DNA of 64,000 nucleotides. Origin: Tomocerus qinae. Lineage: Eukaryota; Arthropoda; Collembola; Entomobryomorpha; Tomoceridae. Position 1 is the first letter of the stretch. Each line of letters starts with the position of its first letter. The stretch spans positions 51,522,001 to 51,586,000 of the forward strand of contig CM034546.1 of assembly GCA_020055645.1 (NCBI GenBank), given 5' to 3'. Position numbers and translations under genes: made by a program. The notes under the pieces were generated by a model. It had not been told where the DNA came from. It made no database searches and saw only the letters and a program-made list of their open reading frames with translations. Positions 11,549 to 20,509 of this stretch are shown piece after piece.

Positions 11549-12469
11549 GTGGACACAATAATTCTGTCCTTATCAGAATCAAGCTTCAAGCAATACGACA
11601 CTTACCTTAAGCAATGGTGGAACTTTTGCAGTTCAAGTAAATTATCTGCCTTAAACCCAACAGTTACAAACTTACTAAACTTTTTACAACTTAAATTTGA
11701 ACAAGGCGCAGGCTATAGTGCGCTTGGATCGGCTCGTTCGGCAATATCCTTATTAAGTAATCAAACCGAATCTTGCATTGGACAACATAAACTTATATCC
11801 CGGTTCATGAAAGGAGTTGGACGATCACGTCCACCTCTTCCTAAATACAATACTACCTGGGACCCAAAATTAGTGTTGAATGTTTTAGGAAAAATGGAAC
11901 CTCTGGATTCTCTTACATTAGAAAAATTATCTCAGAAACTGGTGTGCTTGTTGGCCCTTGCTACTGGTCAAAGGTTACAAACACTGAAAAGTATATCAAT
12001 TTCTAATATCATGGAGAAGGAGGCATCAATTGAAATTATCATACCAGATATAATTAAAACTAGCAAGCCGGGTAAACAGCAACCAGTATTAATTTTACCA
12101 GTCATGTCGGATTCAGAAGAAATCTGCCCTGTAAAAACTTTAAAGCATTATTTAAGTCGTACAAGTGGGTTTCGAAATAAGCAAGACAAGTTATTTCTTA
12201 GTTGTACCAAAACTCACCACCCAGTGTCCACTCAGACACTCAGTAGATGGGTAAAGTGTATAATGAACATCAGTGGAATTGATACTTCTGTCTTTCAAGC
12301 GCATAGCACAAGACACGCGTCAACGTCTTCTGCAGCACGTAGTGGTGTGAAAATTGATCAAATTCTTGAAAGGGCAGGATGGACTGAGTCATCTAAAATG
12401 TTCGCTAAGTGCTATAACCGTCCTCTGGACAAACGGTGTATGTTTGCCAAAGGAGTACTAAATCAATGA
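11549..12469 (+). CDS. DIRS tyrosine recombinase
   Basis: About 306 residues from the position given; the frame is also open upstream into the end of pol, without an ATG. The N-terminal SAM-like core-binding part is seen in YDTYLKQWWNFC and SALGSARSAIS. The catalytic part has ALATGQRLQTLKS (Arg I), AHSTRHAS (His-X-X-Arg) and the nucleophile in AKCYNRP, so the R-H-R-Y set is complete. It would integrate the circular intermediate without a target duplication. Confidence 0.92.
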   Translation: MDTIILSLSESSFKQYDTYLKQWWNFCSSSKLSALNPTVTNLLNFLQLKFEQGAGYSALGSARSAISLLSNQTESCIGQHKLISRFMKGVGRSRPPLPKYNTTWDPKLVLNVLGKMEPLDSLTLEKLSQKLVCLLALATGQRLQTLKSISISNIMEKEASIEIIIPDIIKTSKPGKQQPVLILPVMSDSEEICPVKTLKHYLSRTSGFRNKQDKLFLSCTKTHHPVSTQTLSRWVKCIMNISGIDTSVFQAHSTRHASTSSAARSGVKIDQILERAGWTESSKMFAKCYNRPLDKRCMFAKGVLNQ

Positions 12470-12597
12470 TTTTTATCTGAATTAAATATGAATACTTTAT
12501 AGCATTATTTAGTGTGAATACGTTTGTAATTTCACATGTACTGTAAATAAAATTGAATAGTACAATAAGTTAGTGTTTTGCAAATGCTTTAAACAAC

Positions 12598-12704
12598 TAC
12601 ATGTGTAAATGTGGAAAACGAGTAATAGGACATAATTGTTCGGTCAAACGAACTTTGTGAAGTTCTGACCTTAATTATGCCTATACACTCGTTTTCCACA
12701 TTTA
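12598..12704. repeat. DIRS internal complementary region
   Basis: The left part (ctacatgtgtaaatgtgg ... aataggacataatt) is complementary to the left end of the element. The right part (gttcggtcaaacgaac ... cactcgttttcc) is complementary to the right end. The junction shows which outermost bases belong to the element: 8142 and 12982. Confidence 0.88.
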
Positions 12705-12801
12705 GTCCCAACCCACCCTCAAACATTTTTGAAGTAAATTGTTTGATAATTGTAAGGAAGCATACAATTACCCCAAGCAAAACACTGGAGCTTTAAAATA
12801 A

Positions 12802-12926
12802 ATGAAGAGTATTGGCGGCACAGTAAGGTAGCAGGGTTTAGGTTTTTTAGCTTTAATAAGCTTTAAAAATGTGTGAAAGGTGAGTACCTAACAATAGTAC
12901 TACATGTGTAAATGTGGAAAACGAGT
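12802..12926 (-). repeat. DIRS right inverted terminal repeat
   Basis: Reverse complement of 8154-8279, followed by a unique outer extension to 12982 that is found again, inverted, in the internal complementary region. Confidence 0.9.
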
Positions 12927-12982
12927 GTATAGGCATAATTAAGGTCAGAACTTCACAAAGTTCGTTTGACCGAACAATTATG

Positions 12983-13602
12983 ATCTCCATGCTAAAAGAG
13001 TAAGCGCCGTTAATGTAACACATAGTTTTTATATTGTATGAATATTTGGTCATAAACACCTCGAATTTCATGTTCATTTCCTTTTCAAGACAAATAATAT
13101 TAGATATTTTAAATTTTGTATAAACATTACACCGAGTAAATATTTCTGAAGAAAAACAAAATTCACAAAATAATTTGATCATCTGTGTAGTGTATATTAT
13201 GTAAGCACTGGACGTAAAATAAATGCATTTGGATTTGTATTTTCGAAAACCCACGAAATTGGTTATGGTAGTTCAGCAGTGTGCCTATAATGTAGGTAGG
13301 TACTAGTTACACTGTGGTTGTATTTAATTATTGAACGACTTATGGAAATTAAATATAAAAAAAAGAAATTATATTACATTAATACTCTTAAATAAATATG
13401 GATCGATCAAAAGATATTTATTGCATAAAAATCAAAGATGACCAAAATGGATTTTATTATCGTATACTAATATGCCAGGACACTAAATAATGATGAGCTT
13501 TCCAACTCAAGTATATTTAACCCCACATCATCAACTTGCAATTATAAGCTCTTCAACATACCGGAATACCAATATTATAAAAATTTAAATTTGGCAGTCC
13601 AA
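12983..13602. other. Resumed spacer after the DIRS insertion
   Basis: The first 220 bases continue the duplicated spacer that stopped at 8141. They are homologous to 5266-5460, with shared stretches such as ccatgctaaaa, ttccttttcaa and aaatatttctg. The remainder is AT-rich and leads into the 3' end of lipocalin-like copy 4. The minus-strand open frame that crosses the element border here is not a gene. Confidence 0.6.
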
Positions 13603-15467
13603 TCATGATTTTACACAATCTTTTTCTTCATACAATACTAGAGTTAGGGAATCCAAAGCCGGTTTTACACCGGTTTTAAAACCGGTGAAAAACCGCAATT
13701 TTCAAAACCGGAAACCGGTTTTCACTTTCTGAAAACCGGTGTTGATAGAAGATATTTAACTATATCTGATATGCAGTTAAAATAGCAATAAAGCCTGAAA
13801 ATTCGAAAAACCGAAATGGAGATACAATTATAAAGTCACATAATATATATAAAATAGTAAAACATTTATTAGTAATAACATGAAAATCCTTTATGTTTGG
13901 ATACGTGCCATTATGTAATCTCCAATAAAGTAAAACACAATAAACTAGTGTTTACAATAACAATAAAGTAATAGATAGAAGGGGATTAAACAGTTCCGTT
14001 TAGGGTTTTTTACTGTAGAGTAACACAATACAAAAATGTCAGTAAAAGTTTTCTATCCTCGATATATTTTTTGAAATAAAATTGAATTTGTCACTTAGAT
14101 GGAATCATTTTAAATCAATTTTCGAAAATTTAGAAAGCATTAAAATATGAGAAAAATTTATGTGTTTCAATGACGCTGTATTCTATGATGAGATATTCTA
14201 TGATTGCTTTACCTTTGAGAGTTATCGAAAACTGGATGAGTTGGAAAAAACTTACTACACATAGATTTAAGTTAAAACTCTCAGAGCGTTTTTGGAGTGG
14301 CCATTAATGTTAGTACATAAATTCACAACATTTTGATTATTCCTCATGAGAATGACTCGAGAGATAGAATTGGTTTTGTAGAAGCGTCCCCTCCAATTGC
14401 AATACATTTAGTACTATTAGCATCCTTTAAATATTAATACCAAAAACTACTTTTGAGATTTATATCTCATTTAAAAGTTAAAATAAAATTTTAAAAAGTT
14501 AAAATTCCATTTGATGAAACAACACATTAATTTGATAGTTTTAGCGTTGAATTTTTAAAAACAAATTTTCGGTTTTTAAAACCGGTGAAAAACCGGTTTT
14601 AAAAGCTCAAAAACCGAAAAACCCGAAAACCGGTTTTAAAATTTGGGTCCGGTTTTGGATTCCCTAACTAGAGTATTGTCATCAGAAAATCCCAAAGACG
14701 TTATGTGTTTGATAACAGATTTCCTTTCTGTGTCAGTAAAACTTCTATTTATTGACGAAGCAAGCCATCCAACTTCTCCATTAGGATAGCAAATGACTTC
14801 CACTACAAAGGTGCTATGATCCGTGTAAGAAATGTACGAGTTAAATGGCTCCTCTATAAAAATGAATTACGAGTTTACGATTGTCAAAACATTTTCATGA
14901 AAAACATACAACTGATAAATTAGAATATGATATACATAGTTTATTAGCATAGAAGAACTTACGATATTTCGTGACACCTGGATTCACATTGTCGCACATG
15001 AAAAGTAATAAAAAATCTTTAGAGAATGTACAATTATAATCTGAAGTGAGATTTCCAATGACAAATACATGTCCACAATGATTATATCGGGCGAAGAAGA
15101 ATTTTGTGTCTTCTGTGTTAAACAAATACCCTCAAAATTGTCAGATAATTGAAGCGACTCTCCTTTAACGACCTGCGAGTGATGAAGTCTTACTATGTCA
15201 TTTCCCAAAATTCCGTGCAATCCTTCTGGTGCTTGTCCTTCAATAGCCTATTATAAAATTAAATTACAAATGTTGTAATAACGAATTATGATTATGTATC
15301 AAAAGAAAAATTGAACCATTGAATACCCAATCAAAATCTGTAACATCTAAGGGCTGCGGTTTGAAACAAAGATTTGAAAAGTGTTTCTGAGAATCTTTCC
15401 ACGTTGTTGCGCAATTTCCAAAGATCAATAGAAGATTAAATATCACACATTTCAACCAAAAATACAT
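13603..15467 (-). pseudogene. Lipocalin-like array copy 4, frameshifted and interrupted
   Basis: Exon 1 (15467-15327, 141 bases) encodes a good signal peptide and the LCFKPQPLDVTDFDW block. Exon 2 (15247-14963) is 285 bases, one short of the family phase. Its two halves (HGILGNDIVRLHHSQ...GICLTQ and VIGNLTSDYNCTFSKDF) are in different frames, with the break near 15070. Exon 3 begins at 14853 (EPFNSYISYTDHST) and is cut after SDDNTL by a hAT-type MITE. The old end (VLYEEKDCVKS) continues beyond the element at 13636-13603. Reading into the element would replace the last conserved cysteine with a short foreign tail and a stop. The exon 2 frameshift could be a read error, but the insertion cannot. 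Confidence 0.85.
13637..14674. mobile_element. hAT-type MITE with 8-bp target duplication
   Basis: The element proper is 13645-14666 (1022 bp). Its terminal inverted repeats begin TAGGGAATCC, and it is flanked by a perfect 8-bp duplication, actagagt (13637-13644 and 14667-14674). Just inside both ends the motif aaccggtttt is repeated many times in both orientations, as expected for transposase-binding subterminal repeats. There is no open frame of useful length, so it is non-autonomous. It interrupts exon 3 of lipocalin-like copy 4. Confidence 0.92.
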
Positions 15468-16324
15468 TATTTATTTATCTGTTGAAATGACAATGGAACT
15501 TTTTAATTCAGCTATTGAAACTCTTTGGCCCTAAATGAAATGTAATATTTTTCTATAATTTTTAAGTTTGAGAAGGACGATTTTATACGAATACAATGAC
15601 TATCTTATTTTTAAGTATACCTATACAGACCACAAACCAAATTATAACTGCTGGTCATTTAACAATAAACCACAACAGTACTTGCTCTACCTATATAAAT
15701 CCCCATTTCTATTTATGTCCAAAAGAATCTCATAACTTTATTGTTATTCAATTTCTTCAATAGTTTCTTAGTGGACAAACACATGGAACAACCCTATTTA
15801 CAGCTGGAACAGGAAAAGACATAACGTGTAGTCTCTTCCATTTTTTAACTAACCTTCAAATGCAATGTAATTCCTTACAATAATAGTCAGTTATAAAATA
15901 TGCATTTCCATTGCATCTAAAATCCGTCGTACATTATCACTTTATCACATGGCTAGCATAAACCTGTTATTTGTTTACCGGCACTACTATTTTTATAAGA
16001 TTAATCTGTTAGAATGATGGGTTCAATATGAGAATTCCGTGTGAAACTTAACTTGAACACTTACTATGTCCAAACGTATGCATTTGGTGAGAGACTTATT
16101 TCCTTAATCAAACAGATATAATTTATTATAATTGAGAGGCTAAATTAGATGTACTTTTTTGCCTATAAATCGATAGACCGCGGTCTGCATGTCTTTGTCC
16201 GTGGTGCCTTCGTATGATCATGCAATACGCAGCAATTATGTAATACACGTTTCATTCAAATGGAATAATTTATAAAACCAAGTATAATTATATATTTTAT
16301 CAATATTTGCAAAATCTATCCTAA
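15468..16324. other. Spacer upstream of lipocalin-like copy 4
   Basis: AT-rich. A TATA-like tatataaat lies at 15692-15700, about 225 bases from the copy 4 start. No gene or other transposon end is recognised. Confidence 0.5.
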
Positions 16325-16596
16325 CGTCTGCCTAATATTACAATGTAACAAGCCATTTCATCATGGCTGAGACAAAGTAACAAACCATTTCATCATGGCT
16401 GAGACAAAGTAACAAACCATTTTATCATGGCTGAGACAAGGTAACAAACCTAACTCCTGATACAGTGGTTTGTTACTTTGTCGCGGTCATGATAAAATGG
16501 TTTGTTACTTTGTCTCAGCCATGATGAAATGGTTTGTTACTTTGTAGCAGCCATGATCAAATGGCTTGTTACATTGTAATATTAGGCAGACGCTAA
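16321..16596. mobile_element. Fold-back element with tandem repeats in both arms
   Basis: A near-perfect hairpin, 16325-16592. The outer ends are CGTCTGCCTAATATTAC and its complement. Each arm holds three units containing aacaaaccattt and catcatggctgagacaaag; the two arms face each other around a loop of about 16 bases. A 4-base direct repeat, ctaa, flanks it on both sides (16321-16324 and 16593-16596) and could be a target duplication. It has no coding capacity. Confidence 0.75.
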
Positions 16597-16782
16597 CCTT
16601 AGCAGGTTTAATCCCATAGGTAATTATCATTAATTTAAGACTACAGAAAATAATATTAAAAATATTACATTATGCATAATGGTATTACGTCAATGGAAAG
16701 ATAAAGTACCCAATGGAATAATCTCTCATTATTATAAATGAAAGTAATACGCAAAAGAAGTTAGTAGAAACGACATTATAGG

Positions 16783-16788
16783 TTTATT
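16783..16788 (-). promoter_or_regulatory. Polyadenylation signal of lipocalin-like copy 5
   Basis: AATAAA on the minus strand, about 75 bases beyond the copy 5 stop codon. Confidence 0.5.
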
Positions 16789-16862
16789 GAACAACTTTAT
16801 TATTCAGGATTAAATTTCAAGAAATAAGTATGAAACTTAAGATTGAATTAACTGATAAATTA

Positions 16863-17711
16863 TTATTTTACACAAGTTTTTTCATCATATAACGCTACAG
16901 TATTATCTTCAGAAAATCCTAACGATTTTATATGGTTGATGATAGTTTTTCTTTCTATATCAGTAAATTTTTTATTTATTGATGAAGCAAGCCATCCAAC
17001 TTCTCCATTTGGGAAACATTGCACCTCTAGTATTAGTGTGCGGTAATCCGTGTAAGAAATGTACGAATTGAAGTCTTCGTCTAAATAAAAGAATAAAACT
17101 TGTTTCAGAAAAAAGTAAATAATCTCCTTTAAAAATTAGTAATTATAATTATAACATTCCGTTGTAACTTTTGTAATGAAAACTTACTGTAAGTGGGAAT
17201 ATCTGTATTCCTATAGTTGCACATATAAAGTTGCGGGAAGTCTTTAGAGAATTTGCAAGACCAAATTGAAGTGAGATTCCCAAAACCCGTAAGATCTCCG
17301 CTGGTAATGTCCAGTGACCCAGAATTGTTTATCGTATATTTTGAACATAAACCATCAAAATTATCATATACATAAAATGGCTTTGTTTTAAGAATCTGTG
17401 CTTCATGAAGTCTTGTGATGTCGTTTGCCAAAAGCCCGTACAAGCCTTCTGATATTTCTTTCGTCATTAGCTGTTTGTAAAAAATCAATAAAAATACTGA
17501 TAACAATTTTCCATTATAATGACTAAGGTATTATGCACAAAATAAAATTTTATATTCAATCGTTCAGTACCCAATCGAAATTTGCAATTTGCAATGGCTT
17601 AGGTTTGAAACACAATTTAGCAAAATTTCTCTGAGAATCTTTCCATGTTGTCGAACAATTTCCACAGATCAATAGAAGATTAAAAGTAACGAATTTTAAT
17701 AAAATATGCAT
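16863..17711 (-). CDS. Secreted lipocalin-like protein, array copy 5 (intact)
   Basis: Exons 17711-17571, 17470-17188 and 17080-16863 (141, 283 and 218 bases; phases 0 and 1) give 213 residues. The start is the Met of MHILLKFVTFNLLLICGNC, a signal peptide; the frame is open further upstream but that part holds the promoter. It has the family cysteines plus one extra in the signal region, GLYGLLANDITRLHEAQ, DNFDGLC, LTGFGNLTSIWSCKFSKDF, YISYTDYRTLILEVQC and a terminal TCVK. It is the most diverged of the three intact copies, especially in KTKPFYVY, where the others have an LQLS-like text. Family assignment is inferred as for copy 1. Confidence 0.75.
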
Positions 17712-17832
17712 TTTAAAGAATTTATTGATATGAATGTCAAACAAAATAAGTATTCTTAACCCAGCTCCTCTACGGGACTGGAACCTGGGACAAAGACACT
17801 GGAACACAAAGGACCACTTTAATTTTAATCTC

Positions 17833-17839
17833 TTATATA
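17833..17839 (-). promoter_or_regulatory. TATA box of lipocalin-like copy 5
   Basis: The minus strand reads TATATAA within gtatataagag, 122 bases upstream of the start codon. This is the clearest TATA box of the array. Confidence 0.55.
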
Positions 17840-18868
17840 CGCAACCGAAATGTGAATGCGTTGCACGTACATCAAGCAAAAAACTGAAAAAATTCTTGAT
17901 TCTCAATTCCTATATTTTTATTACTATAGTTATAAGCAAAAGAGTCTTATAATTAATTTCATTACATAATCAACTTCTTCAATAGTATTCATGCACCTAT
18001 TCCAGTTTGACCACAAAATATGAGACTGTCCTTTTTGTATTAAACAGGAATCAAAACATCATTCATACTCATTAACTGGCCTTGATATACAGTAGTGGTC
18101 AGCTATGCAATAAAGATAACATTCTATAAAAAAAATGTTTCTATTCCATCTAAAATCTTGTGCGATTTGCATTGTAAAATTAACCTGTCCAAGCACTATA
18201 TGTATCCAGTCTTAGTCTACAGCCCTATGTTCATAGAGAAATGTACCAGTAGTTGTTGTATTACTAACCATTTCGGTGGACAGCTGTGTTTGACGAGTTA
18301 TTGGCGAGTAGTATTTATATTGTGTAGTGGCTAAAATGGTATATTGGCTGAATCAAATATTTGTAAGCCATATTAGCAGTGGTTAAAGTGACATGCAATG
18401 GACATAACAGGGAACAAAAAAGGTACTCTTTTTTTACAAAGAAGGTAAAAAGTAGGTACTACTTTTTCTAAAAAGCAGTCCTTTTTACCTTTTTTACCTT
18501 GTTTACAAAATTTACATACTTTTTATATCTACAATAACAAATACACAGGTCTAGGTACGCGGAATTATTTCGATACGCGGAACTAATACCAATGACGGCC
18601 AAAAACGAGAAGTAAAATCGAAATAATTGCGCATAGGCGAAATTATTTCGATACGCGGAATTATATCGCTTATTACGGTACATGCAAAATGGAAGTAAAT
18701 GGGGCACGCTGCTACACCAAAAAAGTAAAAAGGCAAATAAACCTGCTAAATAAATATTCGTAGTCAGTGGTTAAAATGGTAAATGGTAGTCATTCGTTAA
18801 AGTCATTTTTACAACAAGCTTCTAAAATAAATATAATAATAAGTAATACTAGGGCTGGGCTATTTGCA
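17840..18868. other. Spacer between the lipocalin-like array and the MULE
   Basis: No gene. At 18413 the text CAGGGAACAAAAAAGG looks like one end of a hAT-type element, but no matching right end or 8-bp duplication was found. It is followed by complementary aaggtaaaaagta tracts, and at 18553-18666 by three or four copies of tacgcggaattatttcgata in mixed orientation. Confidence 0.45.
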
Positions 18869-18877
18869 GGCTAAAAT

Positions 18878-20030
18878 GGGATTTTACAAAATGCAGACAG
18901 TTGAAACAGTTCAACAGTGCAACAGTAGCACTTACAGGGCCATTCATAAGCCATATATTACCATACAACTGTAGCACTGTTGCATACAGATTGCAACTGT
19001 AGCACTGTTGCATACAGATTGCAACTGTAGCACTGTTGCATACAGATTGCAACTGTAGCACTGTTGCATACAGATTGCAACTGTAGCACTGTTGCATACA
19101 GATTGCAACTGTAGCACTGTTGCATACAGATTGCAACTGTAGCACTGTTGCATACAGATTGCAACTGTAGCACTGTTGCATACAGATTGCAACTGTAGCA
19201 CTGTTGCATACAGATTGCAACTGTAGCACTGTTGCATACAGATTGCAACTGTAGCACTGTTGCATACAGATTGCAACTGTAGCACTGTTGCATACAGATT
19301 GCAACTGTAGCACTGTTGCATACAGATTGCAACTGTAGCACTGTTGCATACAGATTGCAACTGTAGCACTGTTGCATACAGATTGCAACTGTAGCACTGT
19401 TGCATACAGATTGCAACTGTAGCACTGTTGCATACAGATTGCAACTGTAGCACTGTTGCATACAGATTGCAACTGTAGCACTGTTGCATACAGATTGCAA
19501 CTGTAGCACTGTTGCATACAGATTGCAACTGTAGCACTGTTGCATACAGATTGCAACTGTAGCACTGTTGCATACAGATTGCAACTGTAGCACTGTTGCA
19601 TACAGATTGCAACTGTAGCACTGTTGCATACAGATTGCAACTGTAGCACTGTTGCATACAGATTGCAACTGTAGCACTGTTGCATACAGATTGCAACTGT
19701 AGCACTGTTGCATACAGATTGCAACTGTAGCACTGTTGCATACAGATTGCAACTGTAGCACTGTTGCATACAGATTGCAACTGTAGCACTGTTGCATACA
19801 GATTGCAACTGTAGCACTGTTGCATACAGATTGCAACTGTAGCACTGTTGCATACAGATTGCTACTGTAGCACTGTTGACTAGTGTAGCACTGCTGACTA
19901 CTGTGGCACTGTTGACTACTGTAGCACTGTTGACTAGTGTAGCACTGTTGACTACTGTGGCACTGTTGACTACTGTAGCACTGTTGACTACTGTAGCACT
20001 GTTGACTACTGTAGCACTGTTACATACTTT
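18878..20030 (+). repeat. Left minisatellite inverted repeat of the MULE
   Basis: After 90 unique bases, about 32 near-identical copies of a 28-bp unit run from about 18968 to 19865. The unit contains gcactgttgcatacagattg. Inside that, a shorter 18-base variant (tagcactgttgactactg) repeats about nine times to 20020. Because 28 is not a multiple of three and the unit has no stop in one direction, all three minus frames stay open; these are not genes. Confidence 0.95.
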
Positions 20031-20509
20031 TTACGCTGAACTGTTTAGGATTTAACATTGACAATATTAATTTATAAATCCTTGTTTTTTTTCGATTTCA
20101 ACTTTTATGGACTGCGTAAACGTCTTATTTTGACCACAAAATTTCCGAAAGTTTCGGAAACGGAACAATACAATTCAGGTATACGTATTTTGCGTATCGA
20201 TTGTATTTAATCAAAGCAAACGGTTTCAAAATTATTTTAAGCACAAAGCACAGATACCTCTATCGTGCTTTAGTATCTTTCAAAACTAAACCCAAATGGG
20301 ATGATTTAAATATTTTGAAAGTCAATCGTCTTACTGAACACAGGTTAGTCTTGGTTAGTTTCCAAAATACACTCAACTAATACCTGTCAATACAACCATA
20401 TTAGAGATCGGCTTTCGTTCAACCTTATTTTGATTATTTCGAACGAATTGCGGACGTCGTTTGCCAATCTGCTAAAAAAATTTACAGATATTTATTTGTC
20501 ATATTCATA

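Larger units (their letters stand above)
8142..12982 (+). mobile_element. Complete DIRS-type tyrosine-recombinase retrotransposon
   Basis: A 4.84-kb element with the full DIRS layout: inverted terminal repeats of about 125 bp (8154-8279 and 12802-12926), outer unique extensions (8142-8153 and 12927-12982), three open frames (gag-like, RT/RNase H, tyrosine recombinase), and an internal complementary region at 12598-12704. That internal region is the reverse complement of the right end joined to the left end, sharing the few bases of ttatg. This is the template that DIRS elements use to complete a circular intermediate. No target-site duplication is present, as expected for recombinase-mediated insertion. 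All three main frames are open, so the copy looks young and possibly competent. Confidence 0.93.

Noticed and set aside
12589..13254. Minus-strand open frames of 63 and 133 codons across the DIRS right end
   Set aside because: They run through the internal complementary region and terminal repeat and cross the element border; no domain recognised.
18413..18760. Possible further hAT element starting CAGGGAACAAAAAAGG
   Set aside because: No matching right end and no 8-bp duplication of gacataac was found, so the borders cannot be supported.
18849..19853. Three overlapping open frames of 293-334 codons (MQQCYSCNLYATV...)
   Set aside because: They are the 28-bp minisatellite read in all three frames of one strand. 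The unit length is not a multiple of three and lacks stops, so open frames arise automatically.
18968..19865. Regular 28-bp repeats resembling a CRISPR array
   Set aside because: The units abut directly with no unique spacers, no cas genes are near, the context is a spliced animal genome, and the arrays are the ends of a transposon.
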